DNA from: Neospora caninum Liverpool | Lineage: Eukaryota > Apicomplexa > Conoidasida > Eucoccidiorida > Sarcocystidae | DNA length: 64,000 nt | Direction of reading: 5' to 3' | Assembly: GCF_000208865.1 (NCBI RefSeq) | Contig: NC_018397.1 | Location: forward strand, 2,914,001 to 2,978,000 | Part shown: piece by piece, positions 41,601-53,800 of the stretch | Numbering within the stretch: position 1 is the first letter of the stretch | Layout of the letters: each line of letters begins with the position of its first letter | The notes under the pieces: generated by a model | What the model was told of the DNA's origin: nothing | Databases searched by the model: none | What the model saw: only the letters and a program-made list of their open reading frames with translations | Program-made: the position numbers and the translations under genes

Positions 41601-44600
41601 TGTCTGTTTTGCTTTCTTCCTGTCGTCAGGATGCGCCTGGAGTCGCCAGTCAGCCGCTTCTTCCCGACGGGTCTCCCGCGTCAGGGGCGTCTTCGGGGCC
41701 TCAGAAGCATCTCCCTCGCGGCATGTTGCCTTTCCCCTCCCCTCTGCGCGGAGGGCCCCAGACGAATGGCTCGGCAGGCGGAGGCGCGTCTCCGGCGACT
41801 GAGAAGGTCGAGGGCCATGGGCCGTTTGCGGCGCGCGAACGGGGTGGCCGGGGCGCAAAGCAGGCGACGAGCCCAAGCAGAGAAAACTGGCGGGCCGAGA
41901 AGGCCCCAGTCGCCGCCGGCGGGGTCTCTGAGGACGGTGCCCGCCCTGCGTCGAGTGGCGGGAGAAGCGGCCGCGACGACGACAGAGCCGCCGGACTGGT
42001 TTCCGGGGTGCGAAATCCGGGTCAGCAGTATGTCCACGGGTCCTACGCTCGCCCCGCAAATCCTCAGCCCGAGCCTGCCGCGTTTTTGCAGGGCGCTGAG
42101 AGAGGCGCCAGCCAGGGAGGATCTCAGCAGCCGCCCCTCATCGCCAATGCGCCTCTTCTGTCGTTTGCACCCTCCGCGCCGGGCGGGCTCGAGGCAGGGC
42201 GCGACTTGGCCGCGAAAGGCTACGCAGCCGGCGCGGCTGCCTCTGCTCAGGGCGGCGTAGGCTCGAGTGCGTCGAGAGGCGCAGGGGAGACCAAGCTCGG
42301 AGGCAGTTCCCAGGCTGTGGCGCCGTCGGGCGCGTTGCCGGAGAGTGAGTTGCAGGCTGGAACGTCTGTCAAAGATCTGCACAAGAATGCCACGCTGTGG
42401 CAGTTGTCGAGCGCGTCGTTCCCTTCCGTGGCGAAGAAGGCGGGGGCAACCGGCGCCGAGGGCGCGATGGGAGCGGGGCTCCTGCGCAAACCTGTGGGCG
42501 GAGCCGGCGGGGGCTGAAAAGCGGGCGGGCGCTACAGGCGCGGCGGCTGCCGGGCCTCATGCCTCGTCTGCCCAGCCGTTGGCGGCGAGTGGCGGGAGCG
42601 GAGACCTCTCGTTCAAGGCTCTGCTCTCCACGCGCCCCGCCCCGACCGTGCTCGTCGCGACGCACCACTCGACCAAGAGCGAGGACGGACCGGCTCCGGC
42701 TTTCAACGCTGGAGGCGTAGCCGGCTCGGAGGGACCCGGGCACTCCGGCGCCGCAGAGGGTGCGCTGCACAGCACAGCCGGCGACAAAACGCGGGGCCCA
42801 GGGTCGGCAGGCGTCCTCGGCGACACGCCGTATCAGGGGGACGACGGAGACAGGGCGGTCAGAGGGCCTGGCAGGGCCTTCCTGGAAGGCGACGAGCGAG
42901 GCAAGGACCGGGCGCGGAAGGGCGAGAGAGGCAGTGCGTTTCTCGGGGGCCGGGGGGGAAGTGGGTCGGGAGGAGACAGTGCAGGGGCGGTCTCTCAACC
43001 GGCCGGCAGGGCGGGCGCAGGCGCGCAACACGCCGAAGCTGGCGCGGAGGGCGCAGCTGCCTCTGGTGCGGGCCATGCGCCGGCGCACAGAGGCCAGGCA
43101 GACCGACAAGCGCATGCAAAGCCGGAGGACGGCGAGCGAGGCGGAGCCGCGCGAAATCTCGGAACGTATCGGAAAGCCGGCGGCGGTGCCGACGGGCCTC
43201 ACCGTGCGTGGGGCGTGGAGAAGCCGGGAAAGGCCCTGACGAGCAAGGAACGAGATGAAGAGGAGAATCGAGCTTCCGCCACGGAGGCTGAGCGCACAGG
43301 GGCCTCGGGAGGGAGGCGCAACCAACCACCCTTCGGAGAAGGCGAACAGGAGGACTCGGGCGCCGGCGTCGGACGGAGCGCGGGCACCGGCCCGCACTCC
43401 AGGACTCAGCGAGGGGGAGACAGTCGTCAAGGAGAGGAGCCGGCGCATGCAGGCGAGGGCGGTAACGCGATGTCTGGAGGGCGAGGAGGTCGTGGAGGCG
43501 CTGCTTCGTCTGGAGGCAGAGATGGGACACGCCGATCGGCCGGTGGCCGTGGAGCCACAGAGGCGGTCCGCAGCCAGGGCGCGGGTGTTTCCGCGGAGAC
43601 CGGGAGGGCGCCGTCGCCTGGAGGCGCCGCTGGCGACCAGAACGCAGGCAACGCGGGGTACCCGAAAGGAAGAGATCAGGGTCTGCTGGCTTCTCGTGGC
43701 GGAAAGGGAGGCAGAGGGGGGATGCGCGGAGGCGCCGCGAGCGGTCGGGGCAGCGTGTATGGAGGCGGGGAAAAAGCAGAGACAGGAGCCGGACTGGGCG
43801 CGTCGAATACGCAGACAGAGCTGCCAGCGCCCGAGGACGGGTCTCACCGTCACCGGGGCCAAGGAGGAGGCCCGCGCGGGGCAGCGTCTCGCCAGGCTGC
43901 GCCGGGAGGCGCAGGGACGGAGAGGGGCGAGCGAGAACCTGGCGCGCCCTCCGGAGTCGTAGGCAGCCGAGGGCCGGCGACGGCTGCTGCGGCGAGCGGA
44001 AGAGACAGGGCGGGCGGCACCAGCGGAGCGGTCTGGCTTCCCAAGGGGGCGAAAAAGGTCAGGGACGACACTGGCTCGGCTCCAGGAACGACGGAGGGCG
44101 GCGCAGGAGCGAAGAGAGGCGAGGGCAGTGCTCAGCCTGCCGGAGGCAGGGGGACCTTGGACGCGCGCCAGGGAAGAGTTTCGCCCGCTTCCGGGGCCTC
44201 GTCGGGTGCAGGCGGTGAGGGCCATGGTGATGCTGCGCCCCACAGCCATCCGAAAGCCTCCGGTCGACGGGACAGCCGAAACAGCGGCGGAGCCGCGCCG
44301 CCCGCCATGGTTGAGGCCCTGTTGACGCGGGTCAATGGCGCCTTATCGGTCGGCGCGGGTCTCGTCTGTGTCCGGCAAGAAGACCACCAAGAGGACACCA
44401 GTGCAGCCGACGACGAGGGCTTTCAGCTGGTGAAGAGCAAGCGCAGAGAGCAGCAAGAGAAGCGCAAAAAGACCGAACACAAGCAGCGAGGCTCCGACAG
44501 AGGCGCGGCTGTGAAGGCTGCGCCTCCCAGCAGCAACGCTGGCGCTGTCGGCGCCGCGCGGTCCAACGCGCGCCGGGAAAAGGGACAGCCAGGCGCCGTG

Positions 44601-47527
44601 TCATCGGGCGTGGCCGGGTCCGGGGGCGATGCCCAGGTGTCGGCTTCGGGCACCAAAGAGGCGATCTCTGTGGCGGGCTCTACGGCCCCGAAGGGCGAGG
44701 GTCTGGGCCCTGGTGCCTCGCCCCGCGACCAAGGCGCCGCCGGGGTTGAAGGGACAGAGCAAGAAGTTGCCTCTGGCGGCCGAGGCCCGAGACACGAGGG
44801 CGGAGGAAGAAGACCGTCTGCCTCTCCGCGAGGTGGGGGACGCGGCGGGGCGCAGCACCAGAGGGGCGAGGGCCGGAAAGATGTCGGCAAAGGTGGCGTG
44901 CGGTCGGAGGGAGGCCTGACTGCCTCGTCGACGATGGATATCCCCACAGTCTCGTCGGATGTGGCGCCGGCCCTGGAGGACCAGTACCGGTCTCGGCAGC
45001 GAGGTCAGGAGGAAGCCAAGGCCGACGAAGGGGACACCTCCGAGAAGAAGGAAGCGGTCTCTGCGTCGGGTCTCCTTCCTCTCCCTGGAGTTGGCTCGCG
45101 AGGAGGCAGCCGCGCACCTCAGCGTGGAAAACACGCCCAAGAATCTGGAGACCAGGCCTACGGCGCCGGGGAAGGGAAAGGCGGCGGCTCCGGGTTTTCG
45201 GTTGGAGGCCCAGGCGGTGGGAGCGCCCGCGACGACGGGGGCCATCGAGTGAATGAGAAAGGAAGGGAGCGAAGAGGCTCGACAGGCAAAGCGACGGACC
45301 GACGCGTTGGCGGCCACATTGAGGATCCGAAGCGACGCCAGGACAGTCCGGTCGAGCTGGAAGGCCAGGGTCCCCAGGGCTCTCACACCGCCCCGTCGAG
45401 TCTCGCAGATCCGTGGTACAGCGCTTCTCAGGGACTGGACGCCGCGAACGCCATGTCCCAAAGGCTGTCGTCAGACCCGGCGCAGGCGGCGCTGTCCGAC
45501 CCGCAAGGTGCGGGCCTCATGATCCCTGCGGGTCACCAGGGGAACTCGGGGAACCCGGGCGACCGCGACCGCGCAGGAGCGTCTCCCTCTGCAGGGCCGG
45601 CGCCTGCCGCCCCCGCATATTCCCTGTGGTCCTCGAATTTCAACCAGCCAGTCACGTCGTCCTCGCGCGTCGCCCCGGAGACAATCGCCGCTATCTGGGC
45701 CCGCGACGCCGGCTCCGCCGGTGCGACCGCGGTCGGAGGCGCCGCGAGAGGAGCCAGGATCCCGGGCGGTCCTGGGGGGGCTCCAGATATGGCGGGACTC
45801 GCGCACCACCCGATGACGCCAGTCGGTAAGACACAGAGAGCCATGTGTGTGTCGTGAGGTTAAACCGTGTCTGCTTCCTTTCGCTTTTCATCTCTGTGTC
45901 CCCTCGATGACTAAGGCAGACATAGACATGCATCCCACTGTCCCCCCAGACGGATCTTTTGTTCAAAAAGGTCGGCCTCATCTTTGTTCGGTGTGTTTTG
46001 GGCGCGCGCACATCCCTGTGCGGTTTCCGTCCTCAGTTTCCCGGCGCACACAGGGTCCCCTGTTCTCGTGCAGATGGCACCGGGTGGGTGACTCCTGAGA
46101 GTATCACCACATGCTTCGCTACGCATCCACCCCGGTCTGCTTTGCTGGCCCGAACAGAACTTCGCAGCGCGCTCTCCTCCCCGTGTCATGCCTGCTTTTT
46201 TTGGTCCAGGCATGCCGCTCTCGCCACACCAAGGCGCCCCCGGCGCCCCGTTCCATGCAGGCGGTCAACCTGGCCCTTTGGGTCCCCTGCACTTCCAGTG
46301 TCCACCGATCCACCCCTCGCTCCAAGCAGGCGCGCGGGGGGCGTCTGCAGCGCCGGGGTCTGACGGCTCGGCCTCGCTGTGCGCGTCGCAGCCTCAGCTC
46401 CTCGGCCATGGCGCTTCTTCGCACCGCGTCCCTCCCTCCCACCTTCTCCACGCCTCGCAGCATCTCATGCATGCGCCAGGTACGTCTTGTGACATGCGGC
46501 CGACGGCTTCAGTGCGCGCGCGCGCCACGGATGCTCTTGCGTTTTCTCGTGATCGCCCGATAGAGCAAACAGCCTCCACACGGCGTCCACGTGTTCCCTT
46601 CACAATTCATAAATGTATGTATGTAGATATATATATATATATATGCGTGGGGGTTGGATAGGCGTCTTCAGAGGACCCAGCAGGCGTTCTCTTTTTCGAG
46701 GCGTTTTGAGACTGCTGTTCGGCAAGCGGTATTACGCTGCCAGTCCCCCCGTTTTGCGTCTTTTCTCAGGCGCGCCGAACACGACTTTGTTTCAACCGGG
46801 ATGCTACGGAACTCCGGGCGGAGCTACACTGCCGCCGGGGGCGCCTCGCATGCCTGCGCAGCGCAATGTGAGCGCGTCGTTGACGGGGAATCCGCAGTCG
46901 CTGTCGAAGAATGAGATATTGGCGCCGCCTTTGCTTCCCGGTGCGGCGGCTCAGGGCCTCGTCACGCTCCCTCCGGGCCAAGGCAGCGGATCGTCTGGGC
47001 CTTCGAACACGTCGCCGAGGCTCGATCTGTATGACCCGCGCAACCCTCTGTCGGGGCCGTCGTTCTCGCCTGTTCCGCCTGCGGTGTCGGCTCCAGGCGC
47101 CCACCCCGGAGTTGTCGCTGGGGGCCATTCTTCTTCCTACGTGATGTCCGACGGACACCATCTGCTCCCGGGCTTTGCACATCCGCAAGCTCCTGCGTTC
47201 TCGGCCTCTCTGGCCCACGAGGCTCCCGCCTCGGCCCCTGGCGCGCCTGGGAGCGGCCGCGCCGCGTCGGGCGGTCAGGGGCTCTGGGTTCCCGGAGTCC
47301 CCGGCGCCGCGCAGGCGGGTCCCGCCTTTGTCACGCCTGCACCAGGTCCCCACCAGCAAGGCCGCAGCCACAACCTCGGACGCGGAAGCGACATGTTCTC
47401 GCCGCAGGGATTTGGGGCCATCATGCCGTCGCAACCCGGCGGTCGGAATGGACAGAGGTTCGGCGTGATGGGCGGAGGCGGACAGCCGGGCGCCGGGGCC
47501 CCGGGAGGGGGCGAGTTCTACATGTGA
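35692..47527 (+). CDS. Giant disordered protein with PRRC2/BAT2-like motif order
   Basis: Exons: 35692-35832, 36339-36693, 37057-37335, 37732-37923, 38348-40609, 40878-41062, 41630-45825, 46210-46479 and 46770-47527. All have GT-AG borders, and most junctions are phase 1. Exon 7 needs one base removed in the G5 run at 42509-42513; the sum is then 8637 nt, or 2878 residues plus TGA. The protein is very rich in Gly/Ala/Pro/Arg/Ser/Glu. Features in order are AAVSLIDLKEQAGK at the N-terminus (residues 34-47), DEAFPDL (about 333), RRWADEEPEEEEDF (about 420), a charged coiled coil ending KLQELDERLARTR (about 621-672), proline runs, and DEGFQLVKSKRREQQEKRK (about 2066), then a Gly/Pro/His-rich C-terminus ending EFYM. 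Animal PRRC2A/B/C, large translation-associated RNA-binding proteins, show a similar order of short motifs. Homology is my inference; the gene itself is well supported. Confidence 0.8.
41511..41527 (+). repeat. Poly-C tract (17 C) in an intron
   Basis: Seventeen consecutive C residues in intron 6 of the giant gene, about 100 bases before the exon 7 acceptor. Confidence 0.9.
42509..42513 (+). other. Apparent single-base frameshift in exon 7 of the giant gene
   Basis: The reading frame entering exon 7 ends at a TGA (42515-42517) just after a run of five G. The frame one base later is open from there to 45857 with the same Gly/Ala/Arg-rich composition. Removing one G restores a continuous frame through GGA GCC GGC GGG GCT GAA. 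With that correction the whole gene is an exact multiple of three. An extra G from sequencing or assembly is the simplest cause. Confidence 0.75.
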
Positions 47528-48494
47528 CTTGGGGCGGGTGAGGGGAGGAGACAGAAGAGGGACAGGCGGGGGTGGAAAGAGACAAGAAAGGAGAGACAGC
47601 GCGAGCAAAGTTTGAACGGCGACTCGCAGCCGCCACGCGAAGAAAAGACGCGTGTGCGCTCGGGGACAGAGGGGAAACAGAACAACGCAGCAAGCTCGGA
47701 ACGGCAGCGCGGCGGAAACCGGAAAAAAGAAAAGATGGTGAAAAAGTGGAGACCACGCGAGCCAGAGACGAAGGCGGAGAGAGTCTCGGACACGATAGAA
47801 AGAAGGGCGGAAGAACGTACGTCAGACTAGAGAGGGCCGGCGACGAGATCAGACAGAAGTAGGACGCGAGGAGAGCGTGTGACGGCGAAGAAAAGCTGAA
47901 GATGGAAAGGGAAACGGAGTGCGAAGAACACCTAGAGTATCTGCGTAGGCGGGCGCGTAGGATATACACCGGAAGTTAAAGCGAGAAAACAAAGAGTGCG
48001 AAAAAAACGGCGTCTCCCACTTACGCGAACTGCGGTCTACAGCGACTGCGGTTTTGGGAAAAGACGCGGAGCACGATTTTTCCTTTCTGGGATGTGTTTC
48101 TTCTGTCTCACCCAATTTTTGATTTCCTTGTGCCTCGGGTTTCCTTTTTGCTGTCGCCTAGACTCACGTTCCCGAAATGAATCGTTCCGTTTGAACCACA
48201 TTCTCTTTGATGCCTCCACTAGCCACAGCTCCGGGACGGTCGCTAGGGGAAGAAAGAGAAGATGTACTGAACCCCACAGAAAAAGCTGCGCTTCTATGTT
48301 TCAGATCCGCACCAGGAGAGACACTTTGACCAGTTTCCGAATTCAGCGTGAGCAGCCCATTCGTCGCACTCTTGGTCGGTCTGTTTGAAAAATGGGAATG
48401 CCCGTCGAAGACCGACTTCCCACGAGGGCCGTGCGACGCATTTGCGCGACTAAGCACGATGCACGCATGCATACAAACACGTATGCAAAACACG
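47528..48494. other. 3' flank of the giant gene
   Basis: Follows the TGA at 47525-47527. The first about 400 bases are purine-rich and probably form the 3' untranslated region. No domain-bearing frame is seen on either strand. Confidence 0.45.
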
Positions 48495-48593
48495 CATATA
48501 TATATATATATATATATACATCTCTACATATATATATATATATATATATACATATATATATACATATATATATATATATACATATATATATAC

Positions 48594-48628
<35 letters not shown>

Positions 48629-48660
48629 CATATATATACATATATATACATATATATATA
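48495..48660 (+). repeat. (TA)n / (CATA)n microsatellite
   Basis: About 165 bases of TA dinucleotides with interspersed CATA units. Apparent frames of alternating Tyr and Ile through it are artefacts of the repeat. Confidence 0.95.
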
Positions 48661-48662
48661 GA

Positions 48663-48989
48663 AACGGCGAAAGATATATACTTGATGGGGAAGCATAGGG
48701 AAATGGAGGAACAGAGCCACATTGGTGGTAGAGGTATGTTGATCGTACGGAAACGTGGATATAGCTATATTATATGCCCGATATATTGATACAGATAGAC
48801 AACTCGATATGTATGATTCCAATAAAAAACATATGAAATTGATATGTAGATGAAGATACGACATATAGCTACATATGTGGATAGAGAGCTACGTCAAAGC
48901 GTGAACACCTTCTTCCAGCCGGGCTGTGAATGTGTTGTACCCAGGGAGCTTTGTGTCTTCCGCCTCCCTGCATATGCGTAGATATGTGC
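48663..48989 (+). repeat. Direct repeat, copy 1, abutting the N gap
   Basis: Nearly identical to 49232-49558 at an offset of 569 bases, with only a few substitutions over about 310 bases and weaker similarity in the first 15-20. The copy ends exactly at the gap. The second copy ends with the same sequence and continues into unique DNA. Confidence 0.9.
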
Positions 48990-49089
48990 NNNNNNNNNNN
49001 NNNNNNNNNNNNNNNNNNNNNNNNNNNNNNNNNNNNNNNNNNNNNNNNNNNNNNNNNNNNNNNNNNNNNNNNNNNNNNNNNNNNNNNNN
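48990..49089. other. Assembly gap (100 N)
   Basis: Exactly 100 undefined bases, a conventional size for a gap of unknown length. The left flank is a direct repeat of sequence right of the gap, so the true content may be zero, negative (overlap) or further repeat units. Confidence 0.99.
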
Positions 49090-49231
49090 CTATATATATG
49101 TAGAGATGTGCGTTGCTAGGTGCAGAGAGTTCTAAGCAAATCAGTGCACTATGGAAGTGGTGCGGTTCAACTACAGGTGGATGTGCTCCTGAAAACAACA
49201 GGAGCGTCTGCTTATTTTTTTACAGGACGGT

Positions 49232-49558
49232 AACGGCTAAAGAAATAAACTTGATGGGGAAGCATAGGGAAATGGAGGGACAGAGCCACATTGGTGGTAG
49301 AGGTATGTTGATCGTACGGAAACGTGGATATAGCTATATTATATGCCCGATATATTGATACAGATAGACAACTCGATATGTATGATTCAAATAAAAAACA
49401 TATGAAATTGATATGTAGATGAAGATACGACATATAGCTACATATGTGGATAGAGAGCTACGTCAAAGCGTGAACACCATCTTCCAGCCGGGCTGTGAAT
49501 GTGTTGTACCCAGGGAGCTTTTTGTCTTCCGCCTCCCTGCATATGCGTAGATATGTGC
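49232..49558 (+). repeat. Direct repeat, copy 2
   Basis: Second copy of the sequence at 48663-48989. The differences I see are single bases, such as a GAGGAACAG/GAGGGACAG change and a CCTTCTT/CCATCTT change. There is no open frame of note and no terminal inverted repeats, so I see no sign of a transposon. Confidence 0.9.
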
Positions 49559-50883
49559 ACATATACCGGTGAGCGCATTTTCGCGTCTAGGAGCTTCTCT
49601 CCTGGTCGCATGGGGCTTTGAACTTCGTCTGTGCAAGGGACAACGTTCTTTTTTCCCGAAATGAGACACACGCGCGACCTCAAGTGACCCACGCTAGGTT
49701 TTCCGCAGGTCCAACCTGCGAAATTAGCCCCTCTCGTTTTTGCTCTTTTGGCTGTATGTTTTCTTCTGCTCGGCAAATAAAAGCGATCAAGGTACGCAAC
49801 CTGCTCTGCCGCCACGAATTTCGCGACAAAAGAGTGTGTCGCGACGAGCGAGCGACGGCTCCGCTTTGTGCGGCGCGCGGCCACGTGCGCTCCGTCAACA
49901 AATTTAGCGGTCTTCGAGTTGAAGAGGGGGAAAATAGAGACGGGTGAGTGGTTACCCTCCAAAGTGTTTTGTTCCCTTCGTCTTTTCTGTGTCTTTCCTT
50001 GAGGTCCAGCGCCACTCTGGAGCAAAAGACAGCACACATGCTTGAGCGGGGAGCGTGAAACACGGACGGGTTTCGTGACCCTGAGAGGGAAAAGAAGACT
50101 ACCGAAAGTCGGGTCTTCTTTCACATCCGTTGTTTTCTCGGTCTTACCCCCTCGTCTGAGTGACATTTGCTTCGTTTGTTGTGGATTTTCTGGCGAACAA
50201 TCACGAGAGGCGCCGGAACTGCGAAACACAGTCAACCCGCATGCACAAAACATCGAGGAATCGCGTTTCCATCGAGGCTCGTTTTCTTCGTTCCTTGCTA
50301 TCGTCCATGTGCGACAAAGCTTCATTCCAGCAGTTCGTCCTCTTGCCTCTCCTTCTTGTTTTTCGATCTGTAGGCGAAGCGGCGAAAACCTTAGCCCTGG
50401 CGAATCAAAGAGAGACGAGACGGCGTGCCGGTGTCTCGCTTCCTTTCTCCTGATTTCCGCGTGTTTTTCTTCCGCTTTCCTCCTTCTCTCCACTTCCAGG
50501 CTTCCGTCTAACTTTCGTCTGCTTCATAACATTCTGGCGGAGCTACCCGTTCCGCGTTTCTCCGCTCGTTTCTCTCCGTTCCAAGAGGGGAAAACGGGCT
50601 GAACAGGGGGGAATGCGTGCCAAGCCGCTTTAGACGCCCCCTTCTTTTCTTCGCTCTCTCCTGCGGTCTTCTTATTCTTTCTGTCACCTCAAGTTCCCCC
50701 CGTCTGCCAATCCCGGTCTGCGATTTCTGCGGCCGGACCGGCGGCACCGCCGAGGCCCCGTGGCGCCGGCCGTCGGCGCTTTCGCCCCGTTGGCCTGGTC
50801 TGCATCTTTCCAGAGAGGCTCTTCTTCCCTAGACCACGCGAGGAAGCTACGTCCCATCTGGAATCCGCGACTCCTTCGCCAAG
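49559..50883 (+). promoter_or_regulatory. Probable promoter and 5' leader of CIAO1
   Basis: Intergenic sequence before the CIAO1 ATG. From about 50300 onward the + strand is pyrimidine-rich, like the other leaders in the window. No gene is supported here; the long minus-strand frame 50493-49438 has no domain and runs into the repeat. Confidence 0.35.
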
Positions 50884-53800
50884 ATGAAAACTGTCTCCTG
50901 GCGTCTCCGCCGCGTCGCTCGCCTCCGAGGCCACGTGGGGTGCGCGTGGGGCGCGGCCTGGCGGGCTGACGGGGGACTCCTCGCCACTTGCGGCACGGAC
51001 AGGCGAATTTGTCTTTGGGCTCCAAGCGCGACTTCTGCGGCGGAGACCGATGCGCCCGGTGACCGGTCTCCGCAGGCGCGGTCGGGACGCAGAGGAGACT
51101 CTGAAGCCTCCACTCCTCCGCACAGACACACCAGGAGGGGGACTGACGAGAGCGGTCCGGAACCCAAAGAGAGGGCTCCGCCAGGAATCCACACAGCGAC
51201 AGGAGACAAGTCCGCGGGCTCTGTCTCTGTGAGTCAGGCGCGTGGTGCGCCGCACGAAGGAGGAACGCGCAAGCCTACATCCAATGGAGCGCAGGAGACG
51301 CGAGGAGACAAAGGAGGATCGGAGAGAAGCCAGGTTCCTTCCTGGCATTTGATCGTAAGCACCGTGTGACGGAGAGAGAGAGAGACCAGCTGAACGGCGT
51401 GCGGTGCCGTTCTCATCTGAGAAGCGCAGCTCGAAGCTGCGCCGGCACCATCAGCTCGGGGCGAGACATCCTAGCCGCCTCACCACGTCCCTCATATTGC
51501 GAGCGACCTAGCGTCTTTCCACGTTCGGAGGCCTCTTCGTCGCGCCACGTTTCTCCGGTTTCTCACGGCGGGTGTCCCCTCCGTGACCCACCGGATTTTG
51601 TCTTTTCCACGCCGACGTCATCCGCGCGCTTCGCAGCTCATTCGCGAGTGTCGGGCGGCGGTGTGGGCTGCCTTGACTCTCGCTGAACACCCACTGCCTC
51701 TGTTTGCTTCTCGCCTGTAGTGCGCATGCGTTCAGCCTTCTTGTGCATGCGTTTGTGCTTCCCCGTGGGGACTCGGTTGTCTCTGTGCAGGGCGTGATCG
51801 ATACTTCGCCCACGCACACGCGAACGATCCGAAATGTCGCCTTTTCCCCAGATGGCTTCTGGCTAGCGGCGGCCTCCTTTGACGCGACTGTCTCCGTGTG
51901 GTGCTCCAATGTGGCTGGCGTCTATCGCGCGCCCTCGCGATTCACGCAAGTTCAAGTTCTCGAGGGACCGGAACACGAGGTAAAGTTGTAGAGAGCAGCA
52001 GGGACTGAAACGGCATCAGAACGGGTGAGATGCGTACGGACAGGAGAGCTGCCAAGCGCGTTTTAGAAATGGCTGGAAGTCCTGTGTCGCCAGGGGCCGA
52101 AACGGCCGTGAGGCTGTCATCTTGGTCGCGAGCCTGTCTCGGTTTCTTACGTAAAAGGGGGAAAGAGCTCGTGTCGTGCTCGACCATGTGGATCTCGGTC
52201 CAGGTACCTGGAGAGCGTGAACGAGACATCTAGAAGGGAAACGTTGGGGCAGGAGAGCAAGGACGATGAGCTCGAAATGAGGAAAAAACAGAAAACGAAT
52301 CGAAAGGACCCACATACACGCGAAAAGCGACAGCCTCAGTGTTTCTCTTGAGAACTGGCTCCTTCGTGGCTCTTTCCCTTCTGGCCTGGCACACGCGTGC
52401 ATCTCCACGGGGCCTCTGAGAAGCGATTGGTTTGTCCTGTCCACAGACATGTCGATTCCTCGTCTGGATTCGTCTCGGTGGCGGGGTATTCCACAAGCGA
52501 CTTCCATCTTCTGTGGGCTCTCGGCCCTATCTTCTCTCTTGTCTTTGTTTCGGCTGTGGATGCCGTGTGCAAGTAGAGCAAAGCAGCCGTGTCTCTCGCC
52601 TCTGGTGCTTCGTTTCTGCTAGGTCAAGTGCGTCGCGTGGAGCCGAACGGGGCGCTATCTGGCGACCTGCAGTCGCGACAAAACGGTTTGGATCTTCGAG
52701 AGCAGCCAAGAAGACCGCGAGGAAGTCGAGGCATTTGCAGAGTCTCTGCGGCCGCGCCGCCGGGGACGAACGAGCGCTTTTCGAGGCCCGCGAGGCCTCC
52801 GGGACGCCGTGCAAAGGGGAGGCCGTGAGGACGGCGCAGCCGGGACAGAAGCCGAGCGCGGTCGGTGGGGGGCGAAACAGGAAGAGGACGACAATCTCTT
52901 TCTGGAAGAACGGAGAGACTGGCCGCCGCCCTGTCAGCTTGACGTCGATCTGGGAGACGATGGATTCTTCTTTGTTGCCGCCGTCCTCAGCGGGCATTCC
53001 CAGGGTAGGTGAACGTTGGCGGGTGCGCTGGGCGTGGACAGGGCTCGGAGCCTCACAGACCGCGCAGACAACATCGCTTTTCGGATGTCGAGAGCATCTT
53101 TGAAACCTGTAGAAACAGAGACGTAGAGAGTACAGGCGATTCCTCGTTCCCTATCTGTTTCCTCATAAGCGAGAGACCCGACGACCGTTTCGTCCCTACA
53201 CGTCGTCGCGGGCGCACACAGGCAGCAGTTGCCGAACTGGATGTGCAAACACATCTTCGTAGAGATTGGTGAGTAGATGCTTGCGACTTCACAGGTGTGT
53301 TGTTCGACGAATGAACGCCGAGTGCGCGAGCTAGTGGGGTCAGCAGAGAGCCAGGTCTGGTGGGGACCCTCAGTCCAGCAGGGTGCCCGTAGACAAACGG
53401 TCGCATTCAAAGGCGTCCTGTGGCAAAGCTTAGGGGATGTGTGCATGCGCATCTTGGGGAATCTCTCGGGCTATGTCTTGGTTTGTGGTGTGGGCCTCGG
53501 ACCCTCGCTTCAACTTTTCTCTCACTCTCGCCTCTCCGCCGCTGTGTGCAGTGCATCATTCACTGCCTTCTCCCTTCTTGCCTTGCGCGTTTTCTGGCGT
53601 GCTTTCCACTCGATCCCTTCTTTGTTTTCTGCTTTCTCGTCTCTCCGTCTTCCACTTCGCGTCCCCAATGTTGGCACACCTTCTGTCAAACGCTCTCCGT
53701 GTTCAGACGTGAAAGCCGTGCGCTGGCATCCGAGAGAAGATCTTTGCATTTCTGCTTCGTACGACGACACCTTTCGCGTCTGGGGTCCTCAAGGTGGAAC

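Noticed and set aside
42494..42537. A 44-base intron as an explanation of the frame break in exon 7
   Set aside because: A gtgggc...ctacag pair exists but does not restore the downstream frame, and 44 bases is far shorter than every other intron in the window.
42369..44249. 626-codon minus-strand frame opposite the giant gene, with other long minus frames at 39055-40449 and 44601-45461
   Set aside because: These are mirror frames of GC-rich exons 5 and 7. They show no motif and no splice context of their own, and the + strand model is supported by phase-consistent splicing.
48392..48722. Frames encoding long Tyr-Ile repeats on both strands; similar ones at 55453-55743 and 56157-56457
   Set aside because: They are translations of TA and CATA microsatellites.
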